From the NCBI GenBank assembly GCA_003427395.1, contig BFEA01000751.1:532513-561561 (forward strand): a DNA stretch of 29,049 nt, written 5' to 3'. Origin of the DNA: Chara braunii (lineage: Eukaryota; Streptophyta; Charophyceae; Charales; Characeae). Position 1 is the first letter of the stretch. Each line of letters opens with the position of its first letter. The notes beneath the pieces were generated by a model. The model did no database searches, had not been told where the DNA came from, and saw only the letters and a list, made by a program, of their open reading frames with translations. Position numbers and translations under genes: made by a program. Below are positions 1-8,561 of this stretch, piece by piece.

Positions 1-24
1 TTTTTTTTTTTTTTCTTTTTTTTT
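1..24 (-). repeat. Poly(A) tail of LINE A
   Basis: The window opens with 24 bases that are all T except one C at position 15. On the minus strand this is an A tail lying directly 3' of the LINE A 3' UTR, as expected for target-primed reverse transcription. The tail may continue beyond the window edge. Confidence 0.8.
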
Positions 25-67
25 CCTTAATTGGGCACCGATCCATTCGTGGGGAGCTGCACCTGCC

Positions 68-154
68 GGAAAACGGGTCCAGCGTCCCTCACCGCAATAC
101 ATGTTCAATTGAGTCATAAGCTGTCTCTACTGGAAACCGGGTCCAGCGTCCCTC
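68..154 (-). repeat. Duplicated 23-bp motif in LINE A 3' UTR
   Basis: Two 23-bp copies at 68-90 and 132-154 differ at one position, and their starts are 64 bp apart. The shared core on the plus strand is CGGGTCCAGCGTCCCTC. A third, slightly diverged copy lies in the 3' UTR of LINE B at 11933-11953. Conservation in the same place of two diverged elements suggests a functional 3' UTR element, perhaps for recognition by the element's own reverse transcriptase; that role is inference. Confidence 0.75.
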
Positions 155-477
155 ATAGCAACTCCTAACCTACGGAGGCTTACAATCAGTCTGTTCATAT
201 AGTCTGCTTCGGTGGACTACCCGGGCCTCTTCACCTATTTCGGCGCCAGAACGAAATGCTATGCTAGCCTGTCTGCAGTCCCTCGACCAAGACACAAGAA
301 GAGATGGGAACCCTGAGTTCAAACATCCCCAGGATCCAAGATACCAACTAGAGTGTCCATTGTCTGGTAGTTCATGAGACTCGGGGGTCCTTCCTCCAAG
401 AATGAGACTTTCCCTCCCCGTGTTCCGGGCATGACACCCTGCCTGCTAATTCCCCATACAAGTTTCCCCTAATATGC

Positions 478-1200
478 TCACGGCGGCCTTGGGCCCAATA
501 GCCATGGTTCTAGCACTATGCCCGTGTTTTTCAGTTTTAAGAATCTTACCTTCTGGCCCCATGCTCTGAAAATTCGGTCCCTGGCTGCTCTATTGTTGGA
601 CGCCCTTTTGGTCCGTCTCCAGTCCGCCCAGACCAGGGACCGAACTCCTCCCAGCACCAGATTCTTGATGGCCTCATCCGAGAAAAACTTAGATCTGAAG
701 ATTCTATCATTCCTAAGTTTCCAGATGACCTGCATGATTGCTGCCCTGCACGCCATGGCTACATACACCCAGCCCTGCCCCACCATTTTTGCATTGTGCA
801 GGACGCCATCTACCACAAACTCCTCATCCCACTGCACCAGGTCTTCGACTCTTTCCCTCCACAGTCCGGCCCACCAATCCCAAATTCTTCTGGACTCAAT
901 ACAGTCCCACCACAGGTGCGTAGCTGTTTCCTCCGCTCTTTTGCATCTGCAGCATTCGGTGCGGATCGGCATTCTGTTAGATGCAAGCCAGCTTGCCGTG
1001 GGCACTATCCGATGAGATTGCAGCCATGCCAAGCTCCCCATCTTTGCAGATGGGATGCGCTTGAGATTCTGCCAGAGCTTCCGTAGTATGGAAGAGGAGA
1101 TACTCCCCTTCCTCTGCACCCCATTCTTGGTTTCCATCTCCCACCTGTTCCTGACCCCTAACGGTAGTGACCAGGATTTGTTCTGAGACTGGTATCCCAC
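478..1200 (-). pseudogene. LINE A ORF2 C terminus with zf-RVT zinc finger (frameshifted)
   Basis: This 240-residue open segment is the C-terminal end of LINE A ORF2, displaced by a one-base frameshift near 1190 from the reverse transcriptase segment. Residues 83-100 form a CX2CX8HX4C finger (C83, C86, H95, C100), followed by WDC...RRIWDWW. This is the layout of the zinc-binding domain found after the reverse transcriptase in plant LINEs (zf-RVT). The same spacing recurs in LINEs B and C. The segment before the finger shares the pattern W..L..IP..K..S..WLQS with LINE B. The domain is thought to bind nucleic acid during target-primed reverse transcription. The listed start is only the first in-frame ATG after the shift, not a true initiation site. 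The stop at 478 is probably the original end of ORF2. Confidence 0.8.
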
Positions 1201-3284
1201 GCAGTGGGAATGACCTTCAATTGTCCCACCGGTGTAACCCCCATAGGGCAGAAAAATTCCTCGTCGCCATTTCTTGCCTTCTTGGTGCAGACCACTACCG
1301 ACGAGATCCGTTGTAGCGGCACCACCTTTTCTTCTGCCGCTTGCAAGACAAATCCCTCCCTGGCCTCCTTCTCCAAGAGATTATAAGGAGCGACCGCAGC
1401 ATAATCTTGGTCCAATATGGCTTCAACCTTCCATACCTCTGAAGGGGCAGCCGGTCCGCCTTGTACCACCCAGTGCCCTTCATAAGCGGCGAATGGGTCT
1501 GCCAGGATCTCTTTCCAAGTTGCTGGAATACTGTTCGGTATGCCATGCAGTCTTTCTTGGACTGCCCTTAAATGATGCAGGTGCGTTTTCAGTTCCGCTG
1601 CAGATCTCCATTGCACCAGCTCCTGGTTCCACAGATCCGTGATCTTCGAGATCCCCCTTTGTATCCAGCTTTTGCCGAACTGTCCTGTGCCATTACTGGC
1701 TGACCAGGGGATCCCGCTGTCATCACAGATAAATGTGTTCTCAAAGATTTGCTGAGCGAGAATCTCATCCTTGGTGTGGGGGACCTTGATACGTATCGGC
1801 ATAACGTGTGACCAAGCTCGAAGTATATCCCGCCAGACTGGGGAGCTCATGGGCCCTTTCACAAAAGAAGGTGTGAGGAGGGCCAGCCAAACATCTTCCC
1901 TTCTTCTTAACTCCCATTCTTTCATGAGGATGTCCACCGCCAGCTCCTTCCACGGGTGCTCCGACTTACCGCAGAGGAGTTCAATCACCAATCTGGCCAG
2001 CAGTGCGTTAACCTGCAATTCCGGCTCCTTGAGTCCCAGACCCCCATCTGATTTTCCACCCACCACTTTTTTCCATGCTAATTTAGCGATATATCCAACC
2101 TCCTCCTTTTCTGTTCCTTTCCACAGGTATCTTGTGGAAACTGACCTGATTTTCCCGTAGGATTTGACATCCAGACTTCTTATCGCCCCTGGGTACCAGA
2201 TCTGCGAGAAGACTGAGGTATTCAAAAAAAGGGCCCGCCCGAATATAGATGTACCCTTTACCGCTGCCACTCTGCCAATTTTGGAGATAACCGCACGTTC
2301 CACCAAGCAACTTGCCGTCTTCTTGTTGTCTGTCATGCTGACCTGTATTCCCAAAAAACGCTCACACTCTCCCACAGGTAAACATTTCAACCCCCAATTC
2401 ACAGACAAATTAGTCCCGTCCTTGGTAATCGCGATGGACTTAGGCCAGTTGACAAGAGCTTCTGAGAACTTGGAGTACAGATCGAGGCAACACTTGAGGG
2501 CTCCTAACGATTCCTTAGTATTGATGGATAAAGCGAACAGGTCATCGGCCATTGCCGATGCCGTGCATTCCTGCCCATTGGGCAGGCGCATCCCACGAAT
2601 TTCCGGGTTTTTCCTAATCAACGATAATAATACTTCCATCTGAATGACGAAGAGCATAGGGGCGAGAGGGCACCCTTGCCTTAGCGACCGAGTGAGTAGG
2701 ACTGGACATGAAATTTCCCCGTTGACCATCACCATCCCCACCCCCTTTGTATAAAGAGCCCTCACCCACGTACAGAAGGGCTCCCCAAATCCAGCTAAAC
2801 GCAGGGTGTTTAGTACAAACTCCCAATTCACTCTATCGTAGGCCTTCTCGAGATCAAGTAACAGGGCTATTACCTCCGGTTGGTCTTTGTCCATGGTTTC
2901 CAGGGCCTCAATTGTTAGCATGATGTTATTGAGAATGTTCCTTCCTTGTACAAACCCGGCTTGCTCCACCCCAACTAGCTCCGGCAGGTGTTTTTTGAGC
3001 CTGTTAGCCAGGGTTTTGGCCAAGAATTTGTAGGATGTGTTGAGGAGCGAGATGGGACGCCAGTTTCTTATATTCCTCTTGTCTCCTTTTTTGTACAGCA
3101 GTGAAATGATGCCCAGCCGCATGTCCTCCCCCAAATCTTGCCCCACCAACACGTTATTAAAAATATCTACTATGACCGGACCCAGTATTTCCCAAAAACA
3201 ACTGTAGTATTCCATTGGTAGCCCGTCACTGCCCGGGCATTTGCCTTTTTGCATACTTTTCAAGGTAAGGTTCAATTCTTCCAA
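1158..3284 (-). pseudogene. LINE A ORF2 reverse transcriptase segment
   Basis: A 708-residue open segment holding a whole non-LTR reverse transcriptase. Visible motifs are GSDGLP near residue 18, YKKGD..IRNWRPISLLN near residues 64-82, GFVQGRNILNNIM near 110-122, LLLDLEKAYDRV with catalytic D144, RQGCPLAP at 202-209 and AMADDLFAL with catalytic D247-D248. All three catalytic aspartates are present, so this domain looks undamaged. It would copy the element RNA at the nicked target site. Upstream it is cut from the endonuclease by TAA at 3317, where LINE C has glutamine in the matching phrase (QGKLDMDR), so CAA to TAA is the likely change. Downstream, the frame is lost near 1190 before the zinc finger. 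The ATG at 3284 is internal and not a true start. Confidence 0.92.
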
Positions 3285-3314
3285 GGTGATGGGTCTATCA
3301 AGATCTAATTTACC

Positions 3315-4688
3315 TTAAGTGGGCAGGCGCGCATCAAAAGCTTCCCACATCGAAGCTTGGAGTGCATCGTCACTAGGATCCGGGTGAATTGGTCTCGTTG
3401 TGGTCAAGATGCTCATGAAGTATAGCCTGGCATACTCGAGAATGGTCCTTGTGTCTCTTGCCCTGGGCTCGAATGTGTCGAAGGGGTGATCCAACTCCAC
3501 TATTATAGAAGCGCCTTTTTGCTTCGACAAATGCTTAAAGTTCTCCTTTGACATCCTGTCCCCGACATCTAACCACTTGATCTTTGCCCTTTCTGCCCAG
3601 ACTTTTTCTTTTTCTATTTGCAAATTCTCCAACACGTCTTTCCAATGGTTCCTATTGGACAGCCAGTAGGCGCCATTGTTGGGGTCCATCTCCAGTTTAT
3701 GTTCCGTCCATTCAACATTACGGATGCAATTTTCTTCTTCCCTGCGTTTGTTGAAGGCTCTGAACTGGGATGCTAGGCCCAAGTCTGTCGCCGCCATCTT
3801 ATTCGAGACCTCCAGCCATTCCAAGTCAGACTCATAAAACTGTTTGAGTTGCCTTAATCTTATCAGTGATTTTTTCACTGATGCAACCAGCCCTTTGTCC
3901 CGGAGGATTTCTGAGTTCAACTTATAATGCCCCTTACCCCGTGTGATATGACCCTCCGGGACAAAGCTGGCCACCACTGGCCTATGGTCAGAGAGGGAGT
4001 CGAATGGCATGGAGACCTCCATGGCCCATTCGGCCGCCTTATCTCTGACCAGTAGGAAGTCTAGTCTTAGCTTGGTGTAAGTCTTGTCTTGTCTTGGAGT
4101 GTGTGAGGTCCAGGTGTATTTTGAGACCTAGGGGTGCAACTGTCTGAAAGGGTCTGTCAATTCCATACTTTCTATTAAGTCCCACATTGCCACGGTGTCA
4201 CTCCTTATGGGGTCCGCTACCGAGGAATCCAGGATCGGGTCCAGGATGGTATTCCAGTCACCACCTAAAACCATATTCATATTGTTAGGTAGGATCTTCG
4301 GTAAGGTTTCAAACAACTGAATCTTTTCCCGTTTGTCCACCGGGGCGTAGATCGACGCAAAGGTCCATTTTATACCTTCAATGACCACTGGCGCCCATGA
4401 CCAGCGGCCTAAAGAATCTGAGAATTCATCCATAATTGATATATTTAGGTCCTTGTGGACAAGAATCCCCGTACCACCCTTGGTACCATCTGCGGGGGCC
4501 CAAAACTGAGGACCCTGCCATTTCCACTTTGCTTCCTCTATTTTGTCTTCGTTTAGTTTGGTCTCCTGGAGTAGAGTGACGTGGACCCCGTGCTGGTGAA
4601 TCCATGTTTTGAGCCTTGTCCATTTCATTTTTTTATTTGAGTCCCCAAGACCCCTAATGTTCCAGGAGGCCACCTTTAATTTATTCAT
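3315..4688 (-). pseudogene. LINE A ORF2 N terminus: APE-type endonuclease
   Basis: ORF2 begins at ATG 4688, overlapping the ORF1 stop by 8 nt. The exonuclease/endonuclease/phosphatase fold is recognised by SWNIRGLG close to the start (metal-binding N), LLQETK (catalytic E), SIYAPVDK (Y), GGDWNTIL (D and N) and, further on, SDHRPV (S, D, H). It would nick genomic DNA to prime reverse transcription. The frame is continuous through to the reverse transcriptase except for TAG at 4130-4128 and TAA at 3317-3315. The stretch between 4127 and 4023 still reads as conserved protein (YTWTS...KLRLDFLL), so the TAG is a simple nonsense mutation inside the endonuclease. After the SDH motif comes the usual linker of about 230 residues to the reverse transcriptase. 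Every key catalytic motif is present. Confidence 0.9.
4681..4688 (-). other. ORF1 stop / ORF2 start overlap in LINE A
   Basis: On the minus strand the sequence reads CCT AAT GAA TAA in the ORF1 frame, while ATG AAT AAA opens ORF2 one base out of phase. ORF1 stop and ORF2 start therefore overlap by 8 nt. LINE B shows a comparable 17-nt overlap in the same relative frame. This is the geometry used for termination-coupled reinitiation in some two-ORF LINEs; that mechanism is inferred here. Confidence 0.7.
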
Positions 4689-6729
4689 TAGGGCACTGTC
4701 CCTCTAAGTTTTGGATGAGGGAGAAGTCATCTGGGGGGAAAGTGGAAACTGTCTCCCCATCCGCAGTGCCTACCCTGACCACAATCGAGGATCTCGTGAT
4801 CGGGCCCGCCTGAGCCGTGGAGAGTGTGGTTTTTCTCTTCCTCTCCTCCCCTGCCTCTGTGCAGTCTCCTTTGCCCTGCCATGGTGAGGAGAGGAGTCTA
4901 TCGAAGTAGGCAGAGAACAGATTGGTATCTGCAGAAAGTTGTTGATTATATTCCATTAATACATCCCCCGAAATCCCCTCCGCTATATATACCATGTTTG
5001 CATGTAGCAAGCTTTCATCTTTTGCCCAGTGAAAAGGGCACCACACCCCCTTGTTTTGGGCCAATTGTTCTAGGTCCGACTCAGTGGGTCTGACGTCAAA
5101 TGGGGCAATGAATAGCTGCACTTTGCTGTGATCATTACCTGCCCGCTAAATTTTCCTGGTCCCCATTCCCGAAACTGCACGAACCAGGGGGTTCCGTCCC
5201 AAGTAGTTTTTTACTTTTAACAGCATTTCTGCCTGCGATGGGCTGCTATCTACCGGCTTTGGGGTAATCAATTTAATATTCGTGCCCATGGTATATGTGA
5301 GAAAAACAATCCCTTCCGTGGTTTTCCTACAGATCAGTGGAACCAAATATTTGACTCCCTGTGACTTACCAACAGTTATATTCCTCTTTTGCTTCCTCCG
5401 TTTCCCAGAGGATAGCGTTCTCCCCCTCTTTTCCCTGGAGGGACCATCCTCATCTGTCGATCCCTCTGAATCTCCTAACCCTCCTGCCGTTGAATTTTGT
5501 TGGACGGAAGATACCACCGATGACTTAGACTTTTCCGACATCTCATTTTCTTGAGGGCACACCTCACTCCTAGTGTCTGGAGCTTTCATGATTTCGTCAG
5601 TGTCCTCGGGGGTTGGGATGGGCCCGACGGTTGTGTGCTCCTCCATGAACTCAGCAATAACGGGAGCGGCGCCACCTGGGCTTGTTGCAGGCTGCCTCGG
5701 GTCTGTCTTGAGGACAGTGTCTCCCTGTCCCGCAGTCTGCATTCCCGGGTTTGCCAGGTATGGTTGCTCCCCCCCTTGTCCTTCCTTGCTGGTTGATACT
5801 AGAGTACCCTTGTTATCATTTAGTTCAGTGTGCTCCTTCGGGTCGGACATCGTATGACCCCCCTGGGTCCTATGATCCCTAATCTAGGCCACACCTCTCT
5901 CGCTTGTCCTGGTTTTACCAGTTGAACCAGTGGTGGCACTGGCCCCTGGCCTACTCAGATTCTCTACCTGGCTATTCAAAACACTCTGGGTGTGTGCAGA
6001 TGAACCCACATCCTTCCCCTCCTCCTCTGTTCCTGATTTGGCAGATTGAGATGTACCTATTACGTCCTTCATGGTAGGTTGTGACGTCGAGATTGATGAC
6101 TGGGTAGGCTCTACAGGGCCAGAAACCAAGGCATCCTCCCTTGCTTGGATGGTCATCGAAACTTTCTTCCCCACCATCTCCTTCCCCACGGTCTTGGACT
6201 TCTCTGCGTTTGCTGAGGCCGGCTGAGCCCCTTCCCCAAAACGGGGGTCTGGTGACCCGGTCATTGTTGACGTGGAGGCTGTGCCTGTCAGGTGTTGAGC
6301 CAGTACCCCCCCTTGCCTCCCGGACTGCCCGAAGGCGAAAGGTACTTGTGTCCCATTGGCCCCATAGGTTGAAGCTTGGGTGTACCAGGGAACATTCTGT
6401 CGGTGTTGGCCTGGGTTGGGATTGGGAAGCCATCCGGCTCCCGCTCTCAGACCTCCTCTGGCCTGAACGGCCGTTGCCCCCAAAAACTGAGTCTGTGTCT
6501 GTGACCCCCCCCGGGTCTGTCTTTGCTGCCCCGTGTTGATCTTAATGTTCTGGGGGCAGGTTTCTGAGGTATGGCCGTATTCCCGACACATCGAGCACCA
6601 GTCAGTCATCTGGGTAACAACCTGTATCCTGATACTTGTACCATTCGTTTGTGGCCAATCCAAAAAATCCGGAATCCTGTCTTTTTTGTCCCGGGGAATG
6701 TCAAATTCAGATTGTTTAACTTGGAGCAC
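4681..6729 (-). pseudogene. LINE A ORF1 C-terminal part: CCHC knuckle plus unrecognised conserved domain
   Basis: This is the continuation of ORF1 after a one-base frameshift near 6710. Residues 45-58 of the segment form a canonical CX2CX4HX4C zinc knuckle (about 6597-6556), an RNA-binding motif of plant LINE ORF1 proteins. A long Gln/Ser/Thr/Gly-rich linker follows, then a basic patch (GKRRKQKR), then a conserved stretch starting YLVPLIC (about 5390-4870) that aligns with LINEs B and C and that I do not recognise as a named domain. Two TAG codons (5886 and 5148) interrupt the frame; protein-like sequence continues in frame across both. Codon 5121, given by simple ORF calling, is a GTG and not a real start. 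ORF1 ends with TAA at 4683-4681, inside the ORF2 start region. Confidence 0.8.
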
Positions 6730-7808
6730 TCGTCGTACCGCTCCGCGGGGTACTGCTTGGCAATCTTCCCCACGACAAATTCAATCTGAGATTTGACAAA
6801 CGGTGCACCTAACCATGGGACACGCAGAGCCATTACCCAAATTTTACTAACTTCTGCTTCTGTCTTTTCAGCGGCAAGCTCCACAGGCGACATCCATTTT
6901 TTGAATGTTAGCTTGTACGTGTTACCATCTGCCTTAATCTTGTGATTCTTCATGTTTATCATTAGCTCAATCAGTTTCTTGTCCCTTGGGAAATATGACA
7001 TGGCATTGCGTCCCTCCTGATGCACTCTACCCCTTTCCTTGTGGTGCATGCTTTGAGGGAGGATGAAATCCTCAAAGTTCCGGATGCATTGTTCTTTCTT
7101 ATCAGCAGACAATGATTTGAAACTTCCCCGAAAAAACACCACAACCTCGTTGTCTTTCATCCATTCTACCTGTGCCTGTTCGACAGCAGGAGACACAGTC
7201 ATAGTGACTGTGTTTCCTTTTCTCTCAAATTTAGCGAATTTGGACATGTCTGGTATGACCATCCGGTCGAAGCACTTATCCAACATTTTCCTTACTTCCT
7301 CCACCTCATTCTGTACTTCCTCATTTCCCTGGGCCACCCCTTTGCCTCGATTTTCCTCCTCACTGTCCGAGTTTTCATCGAAATGGAACCATTCCATTCT
7401 CGATGGGGGGGGGGGTCGTTCAGAGGGCCTGTCCCGCCACCTTCCTGCGTTTGCATAACGTTGCACGGTGCTACCTTCTCCCCCCCACGGACCATCTCCC
7501 TGTCCACCTCGGCCATGTCCACCTCGGCCTTGTCCCCCCCGGCCCCCTGATGTGCTTTGTCCTTTTAGAGTCGTATTCCTCTTGTCTTCTACTCCAGATT
7601 CAAACTCCCCAATACCACTAGGTCTGTTTGCCCAGAACGGTGTGAAACCTGACCACGGTAGGTCCTGGGCTTGACTGCCCGTTGGACAGTTTTGTCCACT
7701 GGCCATACCCCCCCCTGCAGGCCGGTTCCTGCTGACGTTCGACCGTTCATTCTGGTCTGGGTTTTGGGACGTCTGATGTTCCATCACTGTATCGCCTACT
7801 TGATCCAT
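6606..7808 (-). pseudogene. LINE A ORF1 N-terminal part: RGG-rich and DUF4283-like regions
   Basis: ATG at 7808 opens ORF1 (MDQVGDTVMEH). Residues about 88-110 are an RGG box with RGG at 90-92, 95-97 and 100-102, typical of RNA-binding proteins. A proline/acidic spacer (PPPPS, then DSEEEN) leads to a region from about residue 165 to 400 that aligns with LINEs B and C: VVFFRGS, NAMSYFPRD, TFKKWMSP and a hydrophobic IWVMALRVPWL segment. I read it as the DUF4283-like RNA-binding region of plant L1 ORF1. The frame is lost near 6710: the segment runs out as a short unrelated tail, and the conserved sequence resumes one base out of phase at 6729. ORF1 protein would coat element RNA and form the particle with ORF2. 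The RGG box is absent from the ORF1 start of B and C. Confidence 0.82.
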
Positions 7809-7905
7809 GGTAAGTAACTACGCTCAGCGGGGACCAATCAGAGGTTTAGTTGAGAACTACCCCAGTGATGTGTGAGTGCTGTACTAGGTTCGATAGGCAC
7901 CAATC

Positions 7906-7908
<3 letters not shown>

Positions 7909-7954
<46 letters not shown>
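7909..7954 (+). repeat. 46-base A tract at the 5' border of LINE A
   Basis: An uninterrupted run of 46 A. It sits immediately outside the LINE A 5' UTR and is immediately followed by the 13-bp palindrome-like GGGTTATGAACCC (7955-7967). It could be the A tail of an older plus-strand retroposon whose body was displaced by LINE A, or an A/T tract that served as insertion target. Confidence 0.7.
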
Positions 7955-7957
<3 letters not shown>

Positions 7958-8487
7958 TTATGAACCCTCCCTTTCAGTATCCGTGACAGGCTACCTTGGG
8001 CAAGCCTTGGAGCAGCGATTTTGGCCAGATCCAGGAGGATTGAGTTAATTGTTTTGTCACTACTCTATCCACTGAGAAGATGATGTGAGAGACCTTACAC
8101 AGTCATTGCAGTTAACAGGCTAGAAGAGATTTAACCCGTTGCTGGGTTAAGGAGAAAATATCCTGAAACTTCGAATCTGGATTGCGCCCTCACTTGGGTT
8201 TATCTATGTTGTAGCGAGAGGCAAATTGCCCTTGCCGATCGATTCGACACACTAAGTGAACCCAACCTATCTCTCGCCAGAACAGAAGAATAATGGTTCT
8301 GAGTCGAGCTTGAAACCAACTGCTTTTTCGAGTACAGTCGCTTTCCCCACTATGGTTAGGTTATCCAGTTAGTATTTGGTAAGTCCAATCTTGAGGAGTA
8401 GATCCGGCGTTGGGTGTGAGGTGTCTTGTAGTGTAAAGGCATGCGGAGTCACGGTTATACGGGTTAGGTAGGAGAAACTAATAGGGG
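7955..8487. other. Unassigned stretch between two A tracts; no gene seen
   Basis: About 530 bp with no convincing reading frame. It is bounded on both sides by long A tracts, so it could be the body of a plus-strand retroposon (SINE or processed transcript) ending in the 72-base tract. I see no clear pol III A or B box. Short foldbacks are present, such as AACCCGTTGCTGGGTT. Confidence 0.45.

Positions 8488-8559
<72 letters not shown>
8488..8559 (+). repeat. 72-base A tract
   Basis: An uninterrupted run of 72 A, the longest homopolymer in the window. It could be the tail of a recent plus-strand retroposition event, because such long pure tracts shorten with age, but the length may also be affected by sequencing or assembly. 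Confidence 0.75.

Positions 8560-8561
<2 letters not shown>

Larger units (their letters stand above)
1..7908 (-). mobile_element. LINE A: near full-length L1-type non-LTR retrotransposon, inactivated
   Basis: Read on the minus strand, this element runs from a short 5' UTR (7908-7809) through ORF1 (7808-4681), ORF2 (4688-478) and a 3' UTR (477-25) to an A tail that appears as the T run at 1-24. ORF1 carries an RGG-rich N terminus, a DUF4283-like region and a CCHC knuckle. ORF2 carries endonuclease, reverse transcriptase and zf-RVT finger. I count two frameshifts (near 6710 and near 1190) and four in-frame stops (TAG 5886, TAG 5148, TAG 4130, TAA 3317, first-base positions on the minus strand). 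The 3' target-site duplication lies outside the window, and the 5' border is inferred from the abrupt switch to a 46-base A tract at 7909. That tract may mean the element landed in an older A/T tract. The protein order is seen directly; assignment to the L1 group is established knowledge of this architecture. Confidence 0.9.

Noticed and set aside
518-1642. Plus-strand frames opposite LINE A (and similar ones opposite B and C)
   Set aside because: They are antisense shadows of the LINE coding strand with no conserved domain.
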